Under the pieces are notes generated by a model that worked only from the letters and a program-made list of their open reading frames with translations, was not told where the DNA came from and ran no database searches. A stretch of DNA of 40,728 nt. It comes from Candidatus Poribacteria bacterium. Its GTDB lineage: Bacteria > Poribacteria > WGA-4E > UBA9662. Of the stretch, positions 33,175-40,728 are shown in pieces (position 1 is the stretch's first letter; each line of letters begins with the position of its first letter). The stretch is from the NCBI GenBank assembly GCA_030748495.1, contig JASMLX010000056.1, forward strand, positions 1 to 40,728, given 5' to 3'. The position numbers and the translations under genes were made by a program.

Positions 33175-33882
33175 CTAACGGTATCCGTAGTTGTGTCGAT
33201 CTACCAGATCTGATAAATCGAGGGTTCTGTTTCGGTCAGCTCTCTGGTCGTAATAGGAGAGTTGCTTGTGTTGCAAAAGGTGTTGATACAACTGAAAGGT
33301 GATAAGGACGTCTTGTTTGCAATAATCGATTACCGTTTGAAAAAGGTATTTTGCTGTTTGACAACAAAATTGGTTGCTAGTAGTTTTATCTAGATCCGAA
33401 CTGCCAGACCAACCTCTTAGTAACTCTAACCCTGATCGCCAAAACTCGACCGCTCTTTTGCTGCTACCAAAGGACTTAGGCTCCTGAAATTGTGAGGTCG
33501 CTAGATTATCCAGGCTAATTCGATGCCCTGCTGCACGAACAAAAATGGTTAACAGATCAAACGATTTTTGTCGCCAATTTTCGACCTTAAATTTAGCCGA
33601 TTGTAGAATCGAAAAATCAAAGTTGTCGCCATTAAACGAGATGATTCGGTCTGCCTGTTCGAGGGTAGATGTTGCTTGCTGACGGCTAATGAAATTGAAA
33701 TCGAAAGTTGGAAATTGTGGCAGATTGGCATAGGGGGAAAAAAGAGCATAATCGAGAGTGCCATCGGATTGTGGTATACCGATCGCCAAAAGTGTGAGTC
33801 CAAAAGCTTGGAGATTATCAAATCCACCACTGATTTCGCTAGACCAACGAATGGTTTCGGTGTCGATAATGGCCAAATTCAT
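33175..33882 (-). CDS. RNase H-like 3'-5' exonuclease (YprB type)
   Basis: A 235-residue protein with a DEDD exonuclease arrangement: Asp7 and Glu9 (IIDTETI), a second motif SFNGDNFDFSIL with Asp89, ISLDNLA, and a third motif DYCKQDVLITFQLY with the terminal Tyr/Asp. It matches the RNase_H_2/YprB-type family. Likely nuclease for single-stranded ends; the substrate is unknown. It starts at ATG 33882, four bases after the mannosyltransferase-like gene, so it is probably its 3' operon partner. Confidence 0.75.
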   Translation of the reverse strand: MNLAIIDTETIRWSSEISGGFDNLQAFGLTLLAIGIPQSDGTLDYALFSPYANLPQFPTFDFNFISRQQATSTLEQADRIISFNGDNFDFSILQSAKFKVENWRQKSFDLLTIFVRAAGHRISLDNLATSQFQEPKSFGSSKRAVEFWRSGLELLRGWSGSSDLDKTTSNQFCCQTAKYLFQTVIDYCKQDVLITFQLYQHLLQHKQLSYYDQRADRNRTLDLSDLVDRHNYGYR

Positions 33883-33886
33883 TCGG

Positions 33887-35074
33887 CTAAATAATCAGGT
33901 CAAAGCTATTAGTCCAGAAGACCATTAAAAACCCTTGCAACATCGCCAGACTAACTACTGTTGTCCAATGCCAAACACTATCCTCTGGAATTCTAGCCAA
34001 AATGATGTAGATCGGAAAGGCAACCAGTGAATATCGTAACATACTGTTCATGCAGACATGACCTGCCAACGGAGGAAAGAACATCAAGATCATTGACATC
34101 AGCCAAAAAGTAGGGCCAATTTGCCGAATGCCAAGAGTAGTGGCCAGGATCATAGCAACCGAAGAAATGCCGTTGCAGAAGTGTTGCATATCACCGTCGT
34201 TCAAACTATTCCAAAGTACGGAAAAGGGATTAGCCAATTCGTGTCCCCAACCCGTTTGCTGTATATGGGCAAAGGCGAGAAAGTCACCTGTTACCAGGTA
34301 ACATTGCCAACCGAAGAGCGCTAAACCAAATGGGATTAAACCGAGGAATAGAATATCCGGCCGAATCTTTCGCAACTTAAAGTTGCACGCCATCATGTAT
34401 TCCAGAAATAGCGGTATACCAATAAAGACGCCGACCGATCGAGTCAGTGCAACCAATCCACCACAAAGTCCTGCCAACAACCATCGATTACTCTGCGCAA
34501 AGTAAAATGAGGCCAACATGCACATCACAAAAACCGACTCAGAGAAAGCGGCAGAAAAGATAAAAGCGGTTGGAAACAGGAACATGAATAAGATTGCTCT
34601 TAAACCTGTCCGGTGATCTGCTTGACGAGAGACCAGTTGGTAGAGGATAAAGGCGGCCACCAACAAAGCGAGGTTAGCTACAATCAGCCCTCCAGTAAAG
34701 TTGTTGCCGACTAAGAAGCCAACAACCCTCATTAAAAACGGATACAGAGGAAAGAAGCCATAGTTGGCACCACCATGACCACTCAACTTGGTATTGTACC
34801 AGTTTTGAGCGATGTTGAGATACCAACCGGTATCCCAAACCCCCCAGATACTTAACCACGTATTAGCACCGGAGTAGGTTGGCGCGTGGTGGGCTACTTT
34901 GCTAAAGTCAAGCCTGGGTTGAAGGTAGAGACGAGAAAAAACACCGATTAAAGTTAAAATAAAACGAGAACTAATGAACAGGAAAAGGATATACCGGATC
35001 TCGACCGGAATTCGCTTTATGGATCCAACTAAAGGAGACAGTAGTCGTGAAGAATAGGAGTCAGGTCGTTTCAT
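33887..35074 (-). CDS. PIG-V-like mannosyltransferase (membrane)
   Basis: Polytopic GT-C enzyme of 395 residues with 9-10 predicted helices. The first lumenal/periplasmic loop holds WDTGWYLNIAQ (Asp81 as the likely catalytic acid), then FFPLYPFLMR and the LFPTAFIFSAAFSESVFV and GLVALTRSVGVF helices, a set typical of PIG-V-like proteins that use polyprenyl-phosphate sugars. Acceptor unknown. It is followed by the exonuclease and preceded by SGNH hydrolase and O-antigen ligase, a surface-glycan group. Confidence 0.8.
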   Translation of the reverse strand: MKRPDSYSSRLLSPLVGSIKRIPVEIRYILFLFISSRFILTLIGVFSRLYLQPRLDFSKVAHHAPTYSGANTWLSIWGVWDTGWYLNIAQNWYNTKLSGHGGANYGFFPLYPFLMRVVGFLVGNNFTGGLIVANLALLVAAFILYQLVSRQADHRTGLRAILFMFLFPTAFIFSAAFSESVFVMCMLASFYFAQSNRWLLAGLCGGLVALTRSVGVFIGIPLFLEYMMACNFKLRKIRPDILFLGLIPFGLALFGWQCYLVTGDFLAFAHIQQTGWGHELANPFSVLWNSLNDGDMQHFCNGISSVAMILATTLGIRQIGPTFWLMSMILMFFPPLAGHVCMNSMLRYSLVAFPIYIILARIPEDSVWHWTTVVSLAMLQGFLMVFWTNSFDLII

Positions 35075-35117
35075 AGGTAGTCGGCAACCGCCGGAGAGGC
35101 TACCACAAATTGATATC

Positions 35118-36311
35118 TTAAGGGGATTGAGCTAAGGCCATCCAAAAATCAGCCATCGTCTGGTGCCCGAGTTGAGCGTAATGACCATCGTGTTTCCATG
35201 AGAAATAAGGGTAGCCCAGATCGGTTTTCTTTGCAAGAAAATAGGGCAACGAGTCCAGACAAGGAATCAGATGCTGAAACGCCCACCTTTTAAGACGTCG
35301 GTTCGGATAAGAGAGGTCACAGGCAGTAGCCTTATCGGGGGCTAAAATCTCACTGTCCCCAATCTGTAGGGAATCAGCAACCAACAAGAGAGTGAATTGT
35401 GCCCCATCGGCAGTTACTTGCTGATAAAACCGCTGAATTACATCTTCGGTGATCTGCCAAGCCTCTTCCCAAGCTTGATTGGGTGGAGGACCGTAAACAC
35501 CGAGCCAACTTTCCCGCCAAGTCCAGATACCGGCTTTACGTTGCTTGCCGCTGGCAAAAGCTTGTCGGAGCAATCGATAGGTTCCACTGGCAAGAAAACT
35601 GAGGCCAACGGTCCGTCGCAACCAGAGAATTCGTCGATTGACTGCCTGTTGTTCGTTAATTGGCAGGCTATGATTGATGTTGCCTTTCGCTAATACAGTC
35701 GAGAAATACGGGGCGTTTGGGAGTTCAAACCGTTGTCCCAATTGTGGATGGTTATTGAGTACATCATTCTGGGGTAGAAAACAGAGAACTACATGATCCA
35801 GTTCTGTTTTCTGCGAAACTGTCAGGTATCTCAAGTAGTGATGGTAAGTACCAGTTCCTCCAACGCCAAAGTTGAAACAGCTAACAGGCTTATCTAACTT
35901 CGCAGAAAGGGCTTCTTCGATCAGGCGAGGAAACGTTTGATGTCCCTCAACCTGTAGGCCTTCAGTATAGGAGTCGCCAAAGAACCCGATTCGATACGGA
36001 TCTTTGCTCTCTTTACTAAATCGTTTGTGATCGTGCGGATTAAATCCTTGGGAATCGTAACTACGCAGTTTGACGGGTACACCCGGTTGGCGATAGGCTT
36101 TATAGCCACCAACAAAGATGGGAGAACCGTTGATATCGAGCCGGTACGTTACCGTCTCTTGGGTATAGATGACGGGAGTGAATATATTATAAGGCAACCA
36201 ACCCATTAAGGTCAGCAGATGACAACAAAGTTCGATCATCACCCAAACTAGCCCCAGGGTAAAGCAAGAGAAGAAGAGTTGCTTTTTAAAGGAGAGTCCA
36301 ATTTGCGTCAT
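35118..36311 (-). CDS. SGNH/GDSL-type hydrolase, membrane-anchored
   Basis: One N-terminal membrane helix (about 12-38), then a periplasmic SGNH fold. Block I GDSYTEG with nucleophile Ser114, a Gly in FGVGGTGTYHHY (block II), Asn in LPQNDV (block III) and the DxxH-type block V DGHYAQLGH near residue 380 are present. 397 residues. Such proteins act as acyl-esterases or acyltransferases on glycans; here the neighbour O-antigen ligase (six-base gap) suggests polysaccharide modification. No clear Shine-Dalgarno is seen for ATG 36311. Confidence 0.8.
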   Translation of the reverse strand: MTQIGLSFKKQLFFSCFTLGLVWVMIELCCHLLTLMGWLPYNIFTPVIYTQETVTYRLDINGSPIFVGGYKAYRQPGVPVKLRSYDSQGFNPHDHKRFSKESKDPYRIGFFGDSYTEGLQVEGHQTFPRLIEEALSAKLDKPVSCFNFGVGGTGTYHHYLRYLTVSQKTELDHVVLCFLPQNDVLNNHPQLGQRFELPNAPYFSTVLAKGNINHSLPINEQQAVNRRILWLRRTVGLSFLASGTYRLLRQAFASGKQRKAGIWTWRESWLGVYGPPPNQAWEEAWQITEDVIQRFYQQVTADGAQFTLLLVADSLQIGDSEILAPDKATACDLSYPNRRLKRWAFQHLIPCLDSLPYFLAKKTDLGYPYFSWKHDGHYAQLGHQTMADFWMALAQSP

Positions 36312-36317
36312 TGTGTA

Positions 36318-37763
36318 CTATATCATTGTAGCCTGAGAATCGGCCTGGTCGGCCATCCTGACCACGGCGGGCAATAGGCCATAAATAACCCAAAACGGGA
36401 CAGCCAAAACATCGCCTTCCGGAAGATCATTGACCAGAAACAGGATCGACATAGAAAATTCGACGGCGATCAATCCGACGATTAATGAGCGAAAGAATCC
36501 ATCTTGAATACGTAGCACGGCAGACAAGCCAAACCGGAAAAAAGAAAAGAGAACCGCAATCCAGATTACAATCCCAACTATGCCCATTTCGGCCAAAATT
36601 CGCAGATGTTCACTATGCGCGCCAAGTTGGAATTGAGCTTTATAGAGGCCTGACAAACCCGGATTCTCCTTGTAGATCATGGCAAAAGCCCCATATCCAT
36701 TACCCATAATCGGATGGTTGAGAAACATCAGTAAGGCTTGTCCCCATCGCAATAGCCGCGAACGATTAGAGGCAAATTGAAGATCGAACATGGTGAAAAG
36801 TCGTTCCTGAATCAGGCCTGATGTCCCGGGTAAAACCAGCAGGATCAGCAAAGTTGTAACTGCCAGTCCCAAAAAAATTAGCTTTTTCCCCAGATCCGAT
36901 CGTTGCGTATTTAACCATAGGAAGCCGGTACTGATTATTAAAGCTAACCAAACCCCACGAGAGAAACACATCAGCATTCCCCCGGTAAAGATGATCAACA
37001 GCCCAATCCAAATTGTTCGATCGTAAGCGGAACGGTCAATTAACAAACGACTCAGGACAATTAGCAAAAAAACAGCCGTAAACTGACCATAAGCTGTATA
37101 GTTGGTAAATGGTGACCCTTGGTAAGCACTGGTCCACTGCCAAGCGTCCAGGTTATAGACCAACACCACCACTGTCCAAATAACAGCAGCGACAGCCGGT
37201 GGAAATACGACGATGGCTAGTCGTCGAAGTTCCGTTAGATTCGGAATTGACCGATAGGCTAAGAAGCAGGCTAGAACGTAGACTGAAGCGCGAACCGCCC
37301 CTTTTATAGAGCCAAGGGGGTCAGGAGCGTTGATAGTGGATATAAAATGAACCAAGATAAACAGCAGGACCGGCCATGTGAAGGGAAAAGATCGATCTCC
37401 AATTGTGTTGGTAACTTCTGCTGGATCTGTAGTAGAAGTGAAGTCCCGGGGCTGGCCAATCGCATGGTCAAAGACCAGTCGAATAAAGGAAAAAAATACC
37501 AACATCCCCAACAGCGGTTCGGTCGGTGTCTGGACTTCTAGGCTGCGGTCAGGAATGATATAACGGAAAGAAAAAGGCAGAAACAAAAGGGCAGCATAAA
37601 AGGCGAGTTGCGGCGATAGAAGAGCAAACAGCCCAACTACTGTCAATAGGATCAGGATCGAAAGCGAAGATTCGGCAGTCAATGCCAGAGCCGCGCCGGT
37701 AGCAACAGATAACAGGACGCCAACCCCAATCCAGCCAATTCGCCCCAACTTTAGGCGGCCCAC
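36318..37763 (-). CDS. O-antigen ligase / Wzy-type polymerase family membrane protein
   Basis: Polytopic protein of 481 residues with about 11 helices. The C-terminal signature GYGAFAMIY---GLSGLYKAQFQLGAHSEHLRILAEMGIVG corresponds to the Wzy_C/WaaL periplasmic loop with conserved His (AHSEHL). It either links or polymerises lipid-linked glycans. It starts at GTG 37763. The upstream 37764-37879 gap holds no gene; a TTGACG lies too near to be useful as -35. Confidence 0.85.
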   Translation of the reverse strand: MGRLKLGRIGWIGVGVLLSVATGAALALTAESSLSILILLTVVGLFALLSPQLAFYAALLFLPFSFRYIIPDRSLEVQTPTEPLLGMLVFFSFIRLVFDHAIGQPRDFTSTTDPAEVTNTIGDRSFPFTWPVLLFILVHFISTINAPDPLGSIKGAVRASVYVLACFLAYRSIPNLTELRRLAIVVFPPAVAAVIWTVVVLVYNLDAWQWTSAYQGSPFTNYTAYGQFTAVFLLIVLSRLLIDRSAYDRTIWIGLLIIFTGGMLMCFSRGVWLALIISTGFLWLNTQRSDLGKKLIFLGLAVTTLLILLVLPGTSGLIQERLFTMFDLQFASNRSRLLRWGQALLMFLNHPIMGNGYGAFAMIYKENPGLSGLYKAQFQLGAHSEHLRILAEMGIVGIVIWIAVLFSFFRFGLSAVLRIQDGFFRSLIVGLIAVEFSMSILFLVNDLPEGDVLAVPFWVIYGLLPAVVRMADQADSQATMI

Positions 37764-37879
37764 TATTCGCTATGCCTCGTCAAATAGACCATGATAGCCT
37801 GACCGAAGGTGCTGTTCCCCGGTCGAGGTGCGATTGTGCTTATTCACACTTGAACTTATTGGCGAAAATGAGGTGGTGT

Positions 37880-39118
37880 TTACCCACCGATTACGATGCC
37901 ATACTCACCTACGACAGCCCCTTTATGACCGTTTTTGTAATGCATATGTCGCTCCCCGATAATAGGTTGCGTGCTGACAATCTCCACTGTTCCCCGGACA
38001 TCTTTTAGCTTGCTGTCATCAAAGTCCCAACAGTGGAATGGCTTGATGGACCCCTGAAATTGTGTCACCACCTCACCTTTACGGTTCCTAACCACCATGC
38101 TGACCATGGCATCGTGTTCGCTAATATTCAATACCCGAAACCAATCGTAGTCTCCAGCATGAATTTCAGGGAAAAATAGCCGTCTACCGACATGACCACC
38201 TTCTTCCGATGCACCAGGTAAATCTACCAAAGCGGTTCCGCTGTGCATATGTCGTTCAGCGGCAACCGGTTGATCGCTTGTCACCTCCACCGAGGATTTG
38301 ATTTTGACCTCGTCCATAAGGGGAGACCATCGCTCAAAGGGAGCCAACTGTTTCTCTTTGCTCCAAACGGGCTTACCCGTACTATCCTGACGTGCAATTA
38401 ACTTGACGTGTGCGCGCTCACTGGTACTCAGATTGACAATCGCCACCCAATCGTGCCAGGCGGGACCAACCTCTGGAAAGTAGAGTGTCCGTGCTTGATC
38501 TGTAATCACCTGACCATATTGTCCTACAGTCGTTTTCCCGCCCTGGTAGTGCATATGGCGTTCGCCGCAAATCGGTTGTGTACTAACCACCTCTAGGGTT
38601 CCATTAGCTTGTTTCATAACATTTTCGTGAACGTCCCAACAGGTTTTGGGTTTGATGGTATGTTGGTGTTGCCAGATAGTTTCACCCTTAACGTTTCGTA
38701 CGACCATACTAATCAGGGCATCGTGCTCGCTAATGTTCAGGAAGCGGAACCAATCCATTGCTCCGGAAGAGACTTCAGGAAAAAATAGACGCTTGCCCAC
38801 GGTTTCATAGGCTTCCGCTGCACCTATTAAATCTATAATATTTGAGCCGTTGTGCATGTGTCGTTCGGCCACAATCGACTGTTCGGCGTTGAATTGCACC
38901 CAGGTGTTTTCTTTGATGGATTCTAGGTTTGGAATCCAAGATTCAAAGGAGTCGATCTCTTTCTCCTCTGACCAGACAGGTTTTCCTGTGGCGTGGTGGT
39001 GTGCGATTGCTGTTACCCGTGTTGGTTCATCACTGACGTTGATGACCTGAATCCAATCTTGCCACTGTCGGCTTACTTCCGGGAAATACAGTGTTTTTGC
39101 GCCTTCTGCTGTTGCCAT
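37880..39118 (-). CDS. four-unit ERHMH tandem-repeat protein, function unknown
   Basis: I do not recognise this family. 412 residues make up four units of about 101 residues. Each opens with L-(Y/F)-FPE(V/I) (residues 10, 111, 212, 314), continues DW---(V/L)N(I/L)S and closes with ERHMH (85-89, 186-190, 288-292, 389-393). Units 1 and 3 (KPVWS-EK) resemble each other most, as do 2 and 4 (NISEHDA--SMVVRN-KGE, STQPI-GERHMHY), so a two-unit block duplicated. The LYFPE--DW-INVS pattern recalls beta-sandwich repeats of secreted proteins, yet no signal peptide is visible, and the paired His in HMH could bind metal (inference). GAGGAG lies before ATG 39118; a perfect TTGACA/TATAAT promoter follows upstream. 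Confidence 0.75.
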   Translation of the reverse strand: MATAEGAKTLYFPEVSRQWQDWIQVINVSDEPTRVTAIAHHHATGKPVWSEEKEIDSFESWIPNLESIKENTWVQFNAEQSIVAERHMHNGSNIIDLIGAAEAYETVGKRLFFPEVSSGAMDWFRFLNISEHDALISMVVRNVKGETIWQHQHTIKPKTCWDVHENVMKQANGTLEVVSTQPICGERHMHYQGGKTTVGQYGQVITDQARTLYFPEVGPAWHDWVAIVNLSTSERAHVKLIARQDSTGKPVWSKEKQLAPFERWSPLMDEVKIKSSVEVTSDQPVAAERHMHSGTALVDLPGASEEGGHVGRRLFFPEIHAGDYDWFRVLNISEHDAMVSMVVRNRKGEVVTQFQGSIKPFHCWDFDDSKLKDVRGTVEIVSTQPIIGERHMHYKNGHKGAVVGEYGIVIGG

Positions 39119-39144
39119 TTTTGTCTCTCCTCGACTTTGTATCG

Positions 39145-39174
39145 ATTATATCGTTCACCGATTTCGCTTGTCAA
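39145..39174 (-). promoter_or_regulatory. perfect consensus promoter of the ERHMH gene
   Basis: Minus strand TTGACA (39169-39174), 18-base spacer, TATAAT (39145-39150); start near 39138, 20 bases before ATG 39118. Confidence 0.8.
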
Positions 39175-39594
39175 GCGGTGTGGTCTGGCGATTGGTTTTT
39201 CCAACCACCTCAATTAAAATTCTGGGGGCTCTGGGAACATAAAACTGACGATTGTGTCTTGTTGTACTGCTCATATTGCAGTTAATGAGAATTAAGCGAA
39301 AAGAGCCTATCGCGACTCGTCTTTTCTATTTTGAAGATTCAGGTGATAGCAGAGCCCAGCGAGAGTGATAGGATCTGCAAACCTTCTCCTTATGCCTTGA
39401 AATACATTCCTTTAAGTAGTAGGACTGACGCTGTTGAGCACAAAATAGGGCAGAGTGACCCAGTCGAAATAAGGTTAGAGTGTGAAGCCATGAATCCACC
39501 CAAATCCAATGGTGGATCGCCTCTGCTAAGGTAGTTTCTGGCACTAAGGTTGCCCACACCGATAGGCCTCCGGTGGCGCATGACACTTACCCCC
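39175..39594. other. gene-free stretch before the transposase remnants
   Basis: Several frames of 60-90 codons run on both strands, but none shows a start signal or a recognised motif. It may contain the unrecognisable 5' part of the decayed transposase that begins near 39595. Confidence 0.4.
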
Positions 39595-40308
39595 CAGCCT
39601 GAGATCTCATGAGTGGAAGTCGAGAATCGGGGCCAGCTCGACTCCGGCTACCTAGTTGTTGATGACACAACCATCGACCAACCCTACTGGCCACACCTCG
39701 AGTTGGTTACAGTTTACTGCTCCGGCTGGCAACGGGCGGTAGTTGAAGGCCTAAACCGGATCACATTATTATGGACTGGTGGTGACTTATCCATTGCTGT
39801 CGACGGGCGTGTTTAGGACCAAGAGAAATCTTGGGATTGATGGTATTCTGGCCTGGATAAGCTCAAACTGTTGTACCAGTGGAACTGGTCATTTTGGGTT
39901 GGTTTGAAGTCGAAGCGTCAAGGTAATCGTGCGAGTCGAGATGCTAGCTCGGCTCAAACAGCTGGCCCCACCGGAAGGGGTTTGGGTGGCTAATCTCTAA
40001 TCGAGTTGAAGGGGGTGAAGAAGAGGTGCGTTTCCGCATCAGCAGCATAAGTAGAGGAGAAGGGTGAAGAAGTCCAGAAGATCGAGGGTTACCATCGAGG
40101 ACTCAAACCAGAGTGCCGTATTGAGAGTGGTCAGGCGGGCAAGGCCCGCAAACGGCCTAACCACATCATATTGACCTCTTGCCGGCCTTTATGTGTTTGG
40201 AGTGGAAGGGCTACACCAGCGGCATCAGCCATTGGCCGCTGAAGCCAGATAAGCATTCGACCTGCAGTTGGGGCTTATCTGCCAAAACCTCGCTATATTC
40301 TTGATCGT
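39595..40308 (+). pseudogene. decayed DDE transposase (IS701/IS4-like)
   Basis: Recognisable blocks in the expected order but in shifted frames and broken by stops. GYLVVDDTTIDQPY and VVEGLNRITLLWTGGD lie at about 39640-39800 (with a TGA at 39608-39610 where Trp is expected). LDKLKLLYQWNWSFWVGLKS follows near 39855-39920, PPEGVWVANL near 39970-40000, and EEVQKIEGYHRGLKPECRIE...NHIILT near 40067-40175. ISIRPAVGAYLPKPRY closes it near 40250-40305. No terminal inverted repeats were identified. The element is dead. Confidence 0.75.
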
Positions 40309-40379
40309 CCAACAGCGTTAGTCCCCAAAGTAGACAAAAACTTGAGCAAGTCTAGATGTGGAAACTTAGTATTAGTTAG

Positions 40380-40535
40380 TCAGAGAAGCGATCGTCCGGT
40401 GGCCGAATGAAAAAGCTGGACTTTTTGGATGTTAAAATTCAGTTTAACGTGATCGCCTTCACCGAAATTGTACTTGAGGCCTGTAAGCGCATGAACCTCA
40501 ATATCTTTGATATGAACGCTAGGGCCGGTTAACAT
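40380..40535 (-). pseudogene. orphan 3' end of a sugar ABC-transporter ATPase (UgpC/MalK-like)
   Basis: On the minus strand, about 45 codons from near 40520 to the TGA at 40380-40382 read VHIKDIEVHALTGLKYNFGE then GDHVKLNFNIQKVQLF, followed by HSATGRSLL. This resembles the C-terminal TOBE domain end of MalK/UgpC ATPases (GD-V-L-F---K-HLF---TG--L). The rest of the gene is not present; it is cut off by the IS5-like fragment just upstream. Identification rests on a short segment. Confidence 0.5.
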
Positions 40536-40728
40536 TCAGGCCAAGCAGATGATGGTAGACACCAAGTTGAGCCTAGACCTGAAGTTACGATCCAGCTTTT
40601 CATCGCCCCTAGCCAGACGGCCAAACTGTTTAATTTTATGGAAGCCCACCCTACCAGGTTACGGTCTTTGTAGCAGTGATCATCAGACTCTGGTTGTTGG
40701 TTGCGATTACTGCCCACTGGTCTGACCA
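40536..40728 (-). pseudogene. 3' fragment of an IS5-family transposase, runs off the window
   Basis: Minus strand. SNRNQQPESDDHCYKDRNLV then, after a frameshift, FHKIKQFGRLARGDEKLDRN and LVSTIICLA ending in TGA (40536-40538). This parallels the IS5-type C-terminus (NR---YDKHLYK-RNLVERFF--LKQFRRIATRYDKLARNF). The Arg/Tyr of ATRYDK is changed to ARGDEK. It is inserted against the ABC-ATPase 3' end. Confidence 0.65.

Noticed and set aside
1..40728. tRNA, tmRNA or rRNA genes
   Set aside because: No cloverleaf with a GTTCGA-type T-loop and matching acceptor stem, and no rRNA segment was found in the intergenic gaps by eye; a covariance-model search would be decisive.

Overview
This 40.7 kb window comes from a bacterial chromosome of moderate GC. 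It looks like a Candidatus Poribacteria-like (or PVC-adjacent) free-living or symbiotic heterotroph. The lineage call is an inference from the combination of genes: futalosine-type menaquinone synthesis (mqnE, mqnA), a phytanoyl-CoA dioxygenase-family protein, a large DUF6785/DUF6784-like membrane protein, two bacterial-microcompartment vertex proteins, WG-repeat/EF-hand secreted protein, and NtrC/NtrB-type sigma-54 regulation. There is no rRNA, tRNA or CRISPR array that I can see.

Layout. 1-6350 (+): rpsA, then an activated-methyl-cycle block: metK, ahcY, a small membrane protein and a PfkB-type sugar/nucleoside kinase. 6385-17321 (-): a long run of tightly spaced minus-strand genes that reads from a consensus-like promoter ahead of ribD through ribD-ribE-ribBA-ribH-hisH, a membrane GAF histidine kinase, a sigma-54-dependent response regulator, two tandem EutN/CcmL-type vertex proteins, a rhomboid protease, a putative lipoprotein and a class III aminotransferase. 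17402-18244 (-): methyltransferase, divergent from a LarA-like nickel-racemase homologue (18394-19668, +). 19669-20161: a structured intergenic leading to a voltage-gated potassium-channel-like protein with a C-terminal SHOCT domain. 21501-24048 (-): glycosyltransferase family 9 and leuC. 24238-25149 (+): PhyH-family oxygenase behind a perfect consensus promoter. 25320-27443 (-): secreted WG-repeat/EF-hand protein, divergent from the DUF6785-like membrane protein. 29590-33053 (-): mqnA, mqnE, pdxT, pdxS. 33175-37763 (-): RNase H-like exonuclease and a surface-glycan group (PIG-V-like mannosyltransferase, SGNH hydrolase, O-antigen ligase). 37880-39118 (-): a previously unfamiliar protein made of four ~101-residue units, each ending in Glu-Arg-His-Met-His. 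39119-40728: a mobile-element graveyard with a decayed DDE transposase, an IS5-like transposase fragment and the orphan 3' end of a sugar ABC-transporter ATPase.

How the genes fit together. MetK makes S-adenosylmethionine; AhcY splits the S-adenosylhomocysteine formed by methyltransferases; the adjacent PfkB kinase is a candidate for consuming the adenosine. The rib genes give a full riboflavin route from GTP except the phosphatase. MqnA/MqnE supply the first two futalosine-pathway steps, and PdxS/PdxT make pyridoxal phosphate. The most interesting parts are (i) the two vertex proteins without any hexameric shell gene, embedded with a two-component sigma-54 system, (ii) the ERHMH four-unit protein, (iii) the channel-SHOCT fusion with a very long S1-S2 loop and structured leader, and (iv) the unusual cysteine spacing in MqnE.

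Start sites. Several genes were placed at internal ATG codons because promoter elements, Shine-Dalgarno sequences or family length rule out a longer reading frame (ribD, methyltransferase, LarA-like, GT9, leuC, WG protein, mqnA). metK and the aminotransferase seem to use TTG, the O-antigen ligase GTG.
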